From: Pseudogemmatithrix spongiicola
GTDB lineage: Bacteria; Gemmatimonadota; Gemmatimonadetes; Gemmatimonadales; Gemmatimonadaceae
Direction of reading: 5' to 3'
DNA length: 64,000 nucleotides
Assembly (NCBI RefSeq): GCF_030623445.1
Contig: NZ_CP130613.1
Span: 1,240,001 to 1,304,000 of the forward strand
Shown: positions 8,946 to 18,818 of the stretch, one piece after another
How the letters are laid out: every line of letters starts with the position of its first letter
Numbering within the stretch: the first letter of the stretch is position 1
Program-made: the position numbers and the translations under genes
The notes under the pieces: model-generated
The model's database searches: none
What the model was told of the DNA's origin: nothing
Seen by the model: only the letters and a program-made list of their open reading frames with translations

Positions 8946-10033
8946 GGCGGCGTCGACTCCACGGGCTGCGATGGCCGCGGCGTCATGCGGTCGATGACGT
9001 AGCGCGCGTCGTCTTCGCGCAGCCGGTACACACGTCCGCGCACCAGGAAGAGCTGTGCCGACTCGGCGGCGTCCCACAGTCGGCCGATGGGGCGTGCGTC
9101 ACGGTCGAGCAGTTCGACGTGCATCGCATCGTCGAGGTCCCCGGTGAGCACGAGCAGGCGGCCGTCCTCGCTGGCGCTGAGGGCGCGGGCCGAGGGACCG
9201 TAATCGCCGACATCGAGGGCCCGACGCAGCGCCTCCGGCATCGTGGCCGACATCTCGCGCAGTCGCCGGCGGCTGCGTTCGGGCACGCGATACCTGGGAT
9301 GGTCCGGACGGGCGGTGGAGTCGAGGCGATGCCCGTCCTTGCCGAGCGTGAACACCGTGCCGCGCAGCGCGTCGAGCAGGCGGAGCGTGTCGCGGAGAGC
9401 GGCGACCATGGGAATGCGAAACGCCGCGCCGGCCTCGCCCGCCGCGTGGCGGGCCAGCAGCGTGTCGATCGCCGTCGGCGCGACGCGCCAGATCCACCAG
9501 CCGGGACCATCGTCGCTGTGCAGGAATGCCGTGACCAGCACGGCACGGTCCAGGGCCGTGACGGCTGCGTATTGCGCGCCCTGTCGCGACGACGGCAGCA
9601 CGACGCGGGCGATCCGCGTGCCGTCGGGCCGCCAGAAATCCACGCGGTGCTGGGGCGGATCGAGGACGGCGATGCCGTGGTCGGTCATGCCGATGCCGGC
9701 GCCGCGGGCGATGAACTCGGGCGCCCCCACGACGTCGCTGCCGAAGCGATGGACCAGCCGGCCAGCGACGAGCACCGACACGGCGTGGGGATGGGCGAGC
9801 ACCAGCGTGTCGCCGCGGGCGTCGAGCGCGAGGATGCGCCCGCCCTCGAGCGCGTCGCCGTCGAGCGTTGCGACAGGCTCCCATTCGGTGGCGAGCGAGG
9901 CATCGAAGGGGGCGAGTCGCCCTCTCATGGTGGCGTCCGCTGCCGGGGCGGGACGCGTCAGGTACGACGCGCCCCACCCGACCAGCAGCAGGCCGCCCAG
10001 CGCGGGAAGGATGCGATGGACGGCGCCTCGCAC
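8942..10033 (-). CDS. Six-bladed beta-propeller protein, membrane anchored
   Basis: 363 residues beginning at a GTG that overlaps the stop of the upstream mini-protein gene by one base. One N-terminal hydrophobic helix ([18 protein letters not shown]) is followed by repeated beta strands with the DxxGxx style of NHL/six-bladed propellers, for example [39 protein letters not shown] and [14 protein letters not shown]. Such proteins usually bind peptides, sugars or other proteins. Placed between the secreted four-cysteine protein and the exporter ATPase, it could help with handling of the exported product. Confidence 0.7.
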   Translation of the reverse strand: MRGAVHRILPALGGLLLVGWGASYLTRPAPAADATMRGRLAPFDASLATEWEPVATLDGDALEGGRILALDARGDTLVLAHPHAVSVLVAGRLVHRFGSDVVGAPEFIARGAGIGMTDHGIAVLDPPQHRVDFWRPDGTRIARVVLPSSRQGAQYAAVTALDRAVLVTAFLHSDDGPGWWIWRVAPTAIDTLLARHAAGEAGAAFRIPMVAALRDTLRLLDALRGTVFTLGKDGHRLDSTARPDHPRYRVPERSRRRLREMSATMPEALRRALDVGDYGPSARALSASEDGRLLVLTGDLDDAMHVELLDRDARPIGRLWDAAESAQLFLVRGRVYRLREDDARYVIDRMTPRPSQPVESTPP

Positions 10034-10257
10034 TAGAACACCCGGACGGTGACGTTCACCCCGCCGCAGGCGAGGTACATCCCCGTGCAGACGATGCCGA
10101 CGGCCACTTTCTCGAGCCAGTTGGAGTCGGCGAGTGCCCGGTCACAGTCCCGCGTGACGCGGTCGACGCAGTCTCCCACGGAGTCGGCCATCGCCGGGGA
10201 TGCCGTGGAGAGGGAGAGGGTGAGAGCGCCGAGCGCGATCAACGTTGTCTTTCGCAT
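10033..10257 (-). CDS. Small secreted four-cysteine protein (paralogue 1)
   Basis: 74 residues with a signal peptide ending SPAMA. The mature 50 or so residues carry four cysteines in the pattern C-x7-C-x18-C-x6-C, beginning DCVDRVTRDCD and ending CTGMYLAC. GGGAGG lies four bases before the ATG, a strong ribosome site. The leader contains the same 15 bases, TTCGCGGCTCACCCC, as the next gene upstream, and the proteins are related. No family was recognised. It could be a secreted structural peptide, a toxin-like effector or an exported signal; none of these is proven. Confidence 0.7.
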   Translation of the reverse strand: MRKTTLIALGALTLSLSTASPAMADSVGDCVDRVTRDCDRALADSNWLEKVAVGIVCTGMYLACGGVNVTVRVF

Positions 10258-10272
10258 GCTGCCTCCCGAGTT

Positions 10273-10287
10273 GGGGTGAGCCGCGAA
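10273..10287 (-). repeat. Leader repeat copy before mini-protein 1
   Basis: TTCGCGGCTCACCCC on the minus strand, 16 bases upstream of the start codon. An identical copy precedes mini-protein 2. It may be a remnant of the gene duplication or a shared leader signal. Confidence 0.6.
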
Positions 10288-10364
10288 CCTACGGAGCACG
10301 GGCGCCGGAGCATCATCGAATCCTTGCCCGTGGCGTCATCGCAGCGTCATCGGCCGGCGAGTGC

Positions 10365-10586
10365 TCAGGCTTCGAACGCGCACGCGAGGTACTTGAGGGC
10401 GCAGAGGAACTCGACACCCATGTACTCGAAGAAGTTGTTCACATCATCGCGCGCGAGGTCGCACCAGATCGTGGTGAACTTGACGCAGTCGACGAACTCC
10501 TTCCAACCGTCCTCGGCCGCTGCGCTGCGTGGGGCGGCGGTGAGCAGGAGCAGGCCGGTGAGGACGGGGAGCATGAAGCGACGCAT
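10365..10586 (-). CDS. Small secreted four-cysteine protein (paralogue 2)
   Basis: 73 residues with signal peptide ending SAAA and a mature part with cysteines in the pattern C-x7-C-x19-C-x6-C, starting DCVKFTTIWCD and ending CALKYLAC. GGAGG sits six bases before the ATG. Spacing and the DCV, CD and YLAC matches show it is a paralogue of the next gene, 107 bases downstream. It is the first gene of the leftward run leading to the propeller protein and ABC exporter. Too short for most automatic gene callers, yet start, ribosome site and signal peptide all agree. Confidence 0.68.
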   Translation of the reverse strand: MRRFMLPVLTGLLLLTAAPRSAAAEDGWKEFVDCVKFTTIWCDLARDDVNNFFEYMGVEFLCALKYLACAFEA

Positions 10587-10601
10587 GGCAAACCTCCGGA
10601 T

Positions 10602-10616
10602 GGGGTGAGCCGCGAA
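10602..10616 (-). repeat. Leader repeat copy before mini-protein 2
   Basis: Second identical 15-base copy, 15 bases before the start codon of paralogue 2 and just outside its GGAGG ribosome site. Confidence 0.6.
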
Positions 10617-10730
10617 GCTGGTGTGGCGGCTGTCCGGAGCCGCCATCGGGGCATTGCGTAGGGAGGCATCGTCACCCGCGACGGTGCGCCGGGTCACATC
10701 GGACCCGCCGGTCCTACTCCTCAGGTACGT

Positions 10731-10742
10731 GACGGTACCGTC
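10731..10742. promoter_or_regulatory. Perfect 12-bp palindrome between divergent operons
   Basis: GACGGTACCGTC lies in the 232-bp space between the leftward mini-protein operon and the rightward methyltransferase operon. It could be an operator for either. A related GTGAC is repeated nearby. No regulator gene adjoins, so the role is open. Confidence 0.3.
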
Positions 10743-10818
10743 GGATTCGTGACACGGTATTGCCCCAGTCGGGTAAAGAGGCGCATATTCGCAAATCCTC
10801 ACCCCACGAGGCAGTCTG

Positions 10819-10983
10819 ATGGAGCATCCGGAGCTCGTCCTGGCATATCTCGACCCGATGTCCGGGTCGCTGATCCTGCAAGCCGTCATCGCCGGCGTAT
10901 TGGGCGGCATCGTGACGATGAAGCGTGCCGGCCTGACCGTGCGCGACGCCTTTTCCCGGGCCTGGAAGCGCATCAAGGGATGA
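10819..10983 (+). CDS. Small one-helix membrane protein (YLDP-x-SGS-L type)
   Basis: 54 residues: AYLDPMSGSLILQAVIAGV, one membrane helix, then a basic tail ending WKRIKG. Proteins of this shape (YLDPGTGS...LQ...GG) are common as tiny first genes next to methyltransferase and sulfatase/phosphoglycerol-transferase-like genes, and that is the arrangement here. Its stop overlaps the next start by ATGA. It probably anchors or organises the downstream pair at the inner membrane; no activity is known. Confidence 0.7.
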   Translation: MEHPELVLAYLDPMSGSLILQAVIAGVLGGIVTMKRAGLTVRDAFSRAWKRIKG

Positions 10984-12386
10984 CGCACGATCCCTCGCGG
11001 ATCGGCAGTTCGTTCCGGGATCCGAGCGGCTTTCTCTTTCGCCGCGATGGGGTGCTCCTGCGCCAGGTGCAGGAGCGGTATCGCCCCCACTACGAGCAAC
11101 TGAAGTCCAGCGGTCTCTATGCCGCCCTCACGGCGGAGGGGCTGCTCGTGCCGCACGAGGAGCGGCCCCTGCGCGAGGCGGCGGCCCCGGGGGCCGCCTT
11201 CGTCCTGCAGCCGGAACTGCTGCCGTTCATCTCGCTGCCTTATGAATGGTGCTTTGCGCAGCGGCAAGCGGCGGCACTGCTCACGCTGCGCGTGCAGGAG
11301 ATGGCACTCGCGCACGGCATGACGCTCAAGGATGCCAGCGCCTTCAACGTGCAGTTCCGCGGCGTGCAGCCCGTGCTCATTGATACCCTCTCGTTCGAGC
11401 GCTACGACGAGGGCAGGCCGTGGGTGGCGTACCGACAGTTTTGCCAGCACTTCCTCGCGCCGCTGGTCCTGCAGGCCCGGCTCGACGTGCGGCTCGGCGC
11501 TCTGCTGCGGCAGTACCTCGACGGCATCCCGCTCGACCTGGCCTCGACGCTGCTCCCGCGGCGCAGCTGGATGAGCCCGGCGGTGCTCATGCACATTCAT
11601 CTCCATGCCCAGAGCATCGCCAAGCACGCGGCCACGGAGGGCGCGCGCTCCGGCACCCGCCCGGGCGCAGCTCCCGCGACGGCGCGCGTCAGCAAGATCG
11701 GGTTGGAGGGGCTGCTCGCGTCGCTGAAGGGCGCCGTCTCGAGCCTCAGGTGGCAGGCGGGGACCGAATGGGGCGCGTACGAGGAGACGCACAACTATGA
11801 CGCGGCCGGTCGGGCGTCGAAGCAGGGGCTCGTCGCCGACTTCGTGCGTGCGGCCAACGCCCAGCGCGTGATCGACCTCGGCGCCAACGCCGGCGAGTAT
11901 TCCCGCGTGGCCCGCGATGCCGGCGCGACGCTGGTGGTGGCGGCCGACGGCGACCCGATGGCCGTGGAGCGCGGGTTCCGTCGCCTGCGCGAGGCCGGCG
12001 AGTCCGGCGTGCATCCGTTGCTGGTCGACCTGACGAATCCCGCCCCTGCGCAAGGCTGGGATCACGCGGAGTGGCCCGCGCTGGCGGAGCGCGGACCGTT
12101 CGACGCGGTGCTCGCCTTGGCGCTCGTGCATCACCTGGCGATCGGCAACAACGTACCGCTCGGTGGCGTGGCGCAGTTGTTGGCACACCTTGGCACGCAG
12201 GTGATCATCGAGTGGGTGCCGAAGCCGGACCCGCAAGTGCAACGGCTGCTCTCGGCGCGCGAGGACATTTTCGACGGCTATACGGAGGAAGGCCTCGTCG
12301 CCGCGTTCGCCGCGGTGGGCCTGCACCCGCGCCAGCGAGTGGCGGTGGGGACGTCGGGGCGCACGCTCTTCCGGTTCGCCGCGTGA
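10980..12386 (+). CDS. NoeA-like SAM-dependent methyltransferase
   Basis: 468 residues, starting at the ATG that overlaps the small membrane protein's stop. The N-terminal 200 residues contain LKDASAFNVQFRGVQPVLIDTLSFE, shared with the nodulation protein NoeA and its many non-symbiotic relatives. The C-terminal Rossmann domain has VIDLGANAGEYSR (SAM site) and AADGDPMAVE, with ALALVHHLAI near the catalytic loop. The methyl acceptor is not known; the neighbours suggest a cell-surface glycan or lipid. It overlaps the next gene by GTGA. Confidence 0.78.
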   Translation: MTHDPSRIGSSFRDPSGFLFRRDGVLLRQVQERYRPHYEQLKSSGLYAALTAEGLLVPHEERPLREAAAPGAAFVLQPELLPFISLPYEWCFAQRQAAALLTLRVQEMALAHGMTLKDASAFNVQFRGVQPVLIDTLSFERYDEGRPWVAYRQFCQHFLAPLVLQARLDVRLGALLRQYLDGIPLDLASTLLPRRSWMSPAVLMHIHLHAQSIAKHAATEGARSGTRPGAAPATARVSKIGLEGLLASLKGAVSSLRWQAGTEWGAYEETHNYDAAGRASKQGLVADFVRAANAQRVIDLGANAGEYSRVARDAGATLVVAADGDPMAVERGFRRLREAGESGVHPLLVDLTNPAPAQGWDHAEWPALAERGPFDAVLALALVHHLAIGNNVPLGGVAQLLAHLGTQVIIEWVPKPDPQVQRLLSAREDIFDGYTEEGLVAAFAAVGLHPRQRVAVGTSGRTLFRFAA

Positions 12387-13924
12387 ACACGCCACGCCTG
12401 CCCCTGCCGCGCGGGCGTGACCTGCTGATCGGCCTCTCGCTGGCCAACCTCTGGTTCATCCGGCTCTGGGGCGAGGTCCTCGCCGTGGCGGGGCCCGATG
12501 CGTACTTCAGCAGCATCCACAACGCGGACATCTACGCGTTGATGCTGAACGTGGCGCTGCTCGGGGGCGCGCTCGCGTTCGGCGCGACGTGGCTGCGCCG
12601 GCGCGGCGCCATCGGCCGCCGTGTGATGGTGACGGGATTCACCGTCGTGCTGCTTGCGCAGCTCAACCATCTCGGACCGGAGCTGAACCCCGGGGTGCTC
12701 TCGCTAGTGGACCTCTGGAAGAGCGGCAAGCACCTCGACGTCATCCTGCCGCTCGTCGTGGTGGTGACTCTGGTGACCGCCTGCGTGCGCTGGCCGCAGC
12801 GCGCCCTGCGCCTCGCGGTGGGCTTCGTGCTGGTGCTTTCGCCGTTCGTCGCAGTGACCTTCGGTCGCGCCGCGCTGATCCTGCTGCAGGTCAATCCCAG
12901 CGAGGCGTTGGCGTCGAAGGCTCCATCGGTCGATGCAGACGTGCCGCGGCGCGCGGGACCGCGCGTCGTGCTGGTGGTCATGGACGCGATGGGACGGCGG
13001 CACGCCATCGACGCACGGCCGGATTCCATCGAGATGCCGGCCTTGGACCGCCTGCGCGCCGAGGGGCTCGATGCCACGCAGGTGACGCAGATCGGGCGGC
13101 AGACGAAGATCTCCGTGCCGGGCATGCTGAGCGGCCTGGAGGTGGAGGCATCGGAGCCGGAGGGTGCGGACGAGTTGATCCTGACGCTCGAGGACGGCCG
13201 TACCGTGCCGTGGAGCGAGACGGACAACCTGATCGACGAGGCGCAGTCGCTTGGTGGCGTGGGCGTGATCGCCGGCTGGTATCACCCGTATTGCCGCATC
13301 TTCGAGCACTCCGACGCCTGCGAGACGTATCCGGCTCGCACGGTGGGCTCGCGGGCCCGCGACACGGGATTCTGGCGCGCGGTCGCCGAGCAGCAGTTGG
13401 CGCTGGTGCCGTACCTGAGCCTATGGCTGCGCCAGGTCGAGATCGTCGAGACGCAGCGCGAAGACCTCGCCCAGGCCGCGGTGCTCGGCGAGCGCGGCTT
13501 CGTGTTCCTGCACGTGATCGCACCGCACACGCCGTGGATCTGGGACCATGAGGAGCAGGACTACACGCTCACCGAGTTCAGTCCCGACGGCATGTTCTTC
13601 AATCTGGAGCTCGCCGACGTCATGCTCGGCGAGATCCGGGAGGCGATGGAGCGCGCGGGGCAGTGGGACAGCACCGCCGTCATCGTGACGTCCGACCACG
13701 TGGCGCAGTATCGGCCGCGCTGGATCGAAGAGCCGGAAGACACGCGCGTGCCGTTCATCGTGAAGCTGGCGGGCGCGCGCGGCGGCCTGTCGTATGCGCG
13801 CGCCCTGGATGGCATCGTCGTGCACGAACTCGCATCCGCGCTCCTCCGCGACGAGATCCCGGACTACGCGAGCCTCGTGGCGTGGCTCGACGCGCACGCC
13901 GCGCCCCGAGACAGCACTCAGTAG
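12383..13924 (+). CDS. Membrane sulfatase/phosphatase-superfamily protein
   Basis: 513 residues from a GTG overlapping the methyltransferase stop. About five N-terminal helices (residues 10-175) are followed by an alkaline-phosphatase-superfamily domain: VVLVVMDAMGRRH (metal Asp), GRQTKISVPGMLSG (likely nucleophile Thr/Ser region), HVIAPHTPW and VIVTSDHVAQYRP (metal His/Asp). The layout matches EptA/LtaS-like enzymes that transfer phosphate-linked groups onto surface polymers, or hydrolyse them. Together with the small membrane protein and methyltransferase it likely modifies an envelope glycan. The 3' end overlaps the convergent gene by seven bases. Confidence 0.72.
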   Translation: MNTPRLPLPRGRDLLIGLSLANLWFIRLWGEVLAVAGPDAYFSSIHNADIYALMLNVALLGGALAFGATWLRRRGAIGRRVMVTGFTVVLLAQLNHLGPELNPGVLSLVDLWKSGKHLDVILPLVVVVTLVTACVRWPQRALRLAVGFVLVLSPFVAVTFGRAALILLQVNPSEALASKAPSVDADVPRRAGPRVVLVVMDAMGRRHAIDARPDSIEMPALDRLRAEGLDATQVTQIGRQTKISVPGMLSGLEVEASEPEGADELILTLEDGRTVPWSETDNLIDEAQSLGGVGVIAGWYHPYCRIFEHSDACETYPARTVGSRARDTGFWRAVAEQQLALVPYLSLWLRQVEIVETQREDLAQAAVLGERGFVFLHVIAPHTPWIWDHEEQDYTLTEFSPDGMFFNLELADVMLGEIREAMERAGQWDSTAVIVTSDHVAQYRPRWIEEPEDTRVPFIVKLAGARGGLSYARALDGIVVHELASALLRDEIPDYASLVAWLDAHAAPRDSTQ

Positions 13925-14532
13925 CCGAGCCCGAGCCGGAACTCGACGCGATTCGCATCGCGCGCGGCGTCTTCCTGATACTGCGTGACGCCGAGGCCAA
14001 GGCGCGCCAAGCGCCCGAGTCGGAACGTGACGCCGGCCGAGAGATAGCCGAACTGCTCGCCGTCGAGTCCGGGATAGTAGAACGTGTCGCCGTTGTCGAG
14101 CAGCATCGACGCGTCCATCGTCGAACTCCCGGCGCCCATCCAGAAGCCCATCGACTTGTCGAAATGGAAGACGGCTTCGACGCCGACATCCGCCATGCCG
14201 ATGGTGACGCTCCGCGTCGCGCTGTTCGGCTTCTGCGAGTAGTCCGCCGTCCACATCTGGTAGCTGATGTGCGGCCCGACGAGCAGCACGAGCTCGTCCC
14301 AGCGCCAGCCGAGCCCCAGCATCCCGCCGAAACCGACGCCGAACTTGGGATCGTCGTCCGCCCCGATGTCCGGCCACACCTGCGGCGTGAGGTACAGGTT
14401 ATAGCCGAGGAAGAATGCCGAACCCGAGGCATCCGTCGAGGGTTGGGGCTTGTCGGGGCCGGGCTTGTCTTGGGCCCCGAGCGTGCCTGCCGCGAATCCC
14501 ACTGCGGCAAGCAGCATCAGCACGCGTCGCAT
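13918..14532 (-). CDS. Outer-membrane beta-barrel-like secreted protein
   Basis: 204 residues with signal peptide ending TLGAQ. The mature part has alternating hydrophobic strands rich in Gly and aromatics (FLGYNLYLTPQVWPDIG, WRWDELVLLVGPHISYQ) and ends VEFRLGLGY, with the aromatic last residue usual for barrel insertion. ATG preceded by GGAGG at five bases. No specific family recognised; OmpW/opacity-like small barrels are the nearest shape. Confidence 0.65.
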   Translation of the reverse strand: MRRVLMLLAAVGFAAGTLGAQDKPGPDKPQPSTDASGSAFFLGYNLYLTPQVWPDIGADDDPKFGVGFGGMLGLGWRWDELVLLVGPHISYQMWTADYSQKPNSATRSVTIGMADVGVEAVFHFDKSMGFWMGAGSSTMDASMLLDNGDTFYYPGLDGEQFGYLSAGVTFRLGRLARLGLGVTQYQEDAARDANRVEFRLGLGY

Positions 14533-14560
14533 ACGGACCTCCATCGGGAGGTAAGGGTGA

Positions 14561-17014
<2,454 letters not shown>

Positions 17015-17025
17015 GCGAAGCGGGG

Positions 17026-17074
17026 AACGTGACGAGGGCCGCCTCCGTGATGCGGGGGCGGCCCTCGTCACGTT
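17026..17074 (+). terminator. Transcription terminator after katG
   Basis: A perfect 18-bp inverted repeat (left arm AACGTGACGAGGGCCGCC) around a 13-base loop starts 12 bases after the katG stop. The right arm ends in GTT and then C-T-rich sequence with no long T tract. It lies between convergent genes and can stop transcription from both sides. Confidence 0.8.
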
Positions 17075-17120
17075 CTGGGATGCCGTTCAGCTCTCGGAGC
17101 GCGGAATCCGCGGGCCGACC

Positions 17121-18098
17121 TTAGCGACCCTCTCCCGCCACATCGATGACCACCGAGCCACGCTTGCGCCCGGTGTCTACATACCGGTGCGCCGCCGGCA
17201 GCTCCTCGAACGCGAACCACCGGTCAATGACGGGGCGGAGTGTGCCGCTTGCCGCGAGCTCTGCGATCCGCTGCACATCGCTGGCGCGCTCGCTGACGGG
17301 CCCGGCAATCACGCTATAGTTGCCGAGCGACTGCCAGGGCGCGGAGAGGATTGCCGGGAGGTCGGCGAGCACCGCGAGCAGGCGACCGCCCGGACGCAGC
17401 GCCAGGCGACTGCGGGCGAAGGGCGCGGTGCCGACTGCATCGACGATGATGTCATAGCGTGGCCCGCCCAGCGTGAAGTCTTCGCGCGAGTAGTCGATCA
17501 CGTGCCGCGCGCCGAGCGATCGCACGAGCTCCGCGTTGGCGCCACTGCACACCGCCGTGACCGCTGCGCCCTCAGCGACCGCGAGCTGGATGGCGGCGAC
17601 ACCGACCGCACCAGACGCGCCGTTCACCAGCACCTGCTCGCCCGGCGCCAGGCGCCCGCGTCGGTAGAAGTCGAGCATGGTCGTCGCGCCGAAGGGAAGC
17701 GACGCCGCCTCTGCGAAGCTCAAGCTCGCCGGCTTCAGCGCGAGCGCTGCCGTCTCGCGGACCACGAGCAGCTCGGCGTGCGCCCCAAGGTTCGCGCTCA
17801 TGCCGAACACTTCGTCGCCCAGCGCGAATCGCGTCACGCCCGCCCCGACGCCAATCACCTCGCCGGCGAATTCGGAGCCCAGCACCGGCTGACGCGGTGC
17901 CTGGCCTCCGAGGGCAAGGCGCATCACCTGTCTGAAGCCGCGGGGCACATTGAGGCCACGGATACGGCAGTCTGCCGAGGTCACCGTGCAGGCGCGCACA
18001 CGCACGAGCAGGCTGCCGGGCTTCGGTACGGGGTAGGGCAGCTCACGCAGAGCCAGGACATCTGGCGAGCCGTACTTGGTCACGACAAACGCGCGCAT
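17121..18098 (-). CDS. Zinc-free MDR family NAD(P)H oxidoreductase (quinone reductase-like)
   Basis: 325 residues: GroES-like domain (RAFVVTKYGSPDVLALREL at the start, VLGSEFAGEVIGVGAGVTRF), then a Rossmann domain with VLVNGASGAVGVAAIQLA binding NADPH, and the C-terminal PVIDRWFAFEELPAAHRY. Structural zinc cysteines are absent, which places it with quinone oxidoreductase-type MDR enzymes. The substrate is unknown. Not clearly linked to neighbours, though it reads in the same direction as the DUF4386-like gene upstream. Confidence 0.85.
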   Translation of the reverse strand: MRAFVVTKYGSPDVLALRELPYPVPKPGSLLVRVRACTVTSADCRIRGLNVPRGFRQVMRLALGGQAPRQPVLGSEFAGEVIGVGAGVTRFALGDEVFGMSANLGAHAELLVVRETAALALKPASLSFAEAASLPFGATTMLDFYRRGRLAPGEQVLVNGASGAVGVAAIQLAVAEGAAVTAVCSGANAELVRSLGARHVIDYSREDFTLGGPRYDIIVDAVGTAPFARSRLALRPGGRLLAVLADLPAILSAPWQSLGNYSVIAGPVSERASDVQRIAELAASGTLRPVIDRWFAFEELPAAHRYVDTGRKRGSVVIDVAGEGR

Positions 18099-18148
18099 GC
18101 GGGTCCTACGCAGGCGCGCGTCTGTGGGATTCGCCATCCGGAACCGCG

Positions 18149-18787
18149 TCAGGCGCCGTCTTTTCGTAGGGTCACGGCCACACCGACCATCCAGATCGAC
18201 TGCACCAGCACGATGAGCCCGTAACGATGGATGTCGAGCGGCAGCAGGTTGAACAGCGCGCCGAACGTGCCGATGGCGCCGATGACGAGTCCAAACGTGG
18301 CGAGCCCCCGCGGAAAGGCGCCCGCCGTGCGCATCGCCGCCGACCAGCTCAGGATCGCGACGCCGGTGAAGATCACGGAGATCTGCGCGAACACCTGGTT
18401 GTAGGTGTGCGAGAGGTACCACTGCTGCATCACGCCCGGCTTGTCGGCCGCTGCGACCTCGACGAGGATCTCCGCGAGGCGCGGCGCGACGAGCCCGCTC
18501 ATCGCCGCCGCGATGATGATCGCGAACGCCGACAGTGCGTAGGACGCGAAGCCGAGTCCCGCCAGCGCGGGGCGGTCGCGGAGGCGCCAGCTCAGGATGC
18601 CCATCGCGGTCAACAGCAGCGGCTGCGCGAGAAGCGCCAGCAGGTGTGTGCCGCAGGCAATCACGTTGCCCCCGCCTGCCTCGGCGTCGGCGAGTACCGA
18701 CGATCCCGTCGGATGAAAGGCCATCGTCAGGAGTGAGGCGACGATGCCGGCGTAGATCATCGTGCTGGCGTGGCGGCTGGCGGTCAT
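18149..18787 (-). CDS. Polytopic membrane protein of unknown function
   Basis: 212 residues with about six hydrophobic helices, e.g. THLLALLAQPLLLTAMGIL, FASYALSAFAIIIAAAMSGL and VLVQSIWMVGVAVTL. It resembles the DUF4386-type small integral membrane proteins but no decisive motif is visible. The ATG with GAGGA at eight bases is preferred to one seven codons earlier. It lies 31 bases after the beta-lactamase-like gene and may be the end of that operon. Confidence 0.6.
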   Translation of the reverse strand: MTASRHASTMIYAGIVASLLTMAFHPTGSSVLADAEAGGGNVIACGTHLLALLAQPLLLTAMGILSWRLRDRPALAGLGFASYALSAFAIIIAAAMSGLVAPRLAEILVEVAAADKPGVMQQWYLSHTYNQVFAQISVIFTGVAILSWSAAMRTAGAFPRGLATFGLVIGAIGTFGALFNLLPLDIHRYGLIVLVQSIWMVGVAVTLRKDGA

Positions 18788-18818
18788 TCGGGAGTCCTCG
18801 AGATGCATGGATGAGCGT

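Noticed and set aside
10365-12395. A 676-codon minus-strand frame across the methyltransferase gene
   Set aside because: Only its last 73 residues (mini-protein 2) have a signal peptide and a ribosome site; the rest is antisense to a real gene.
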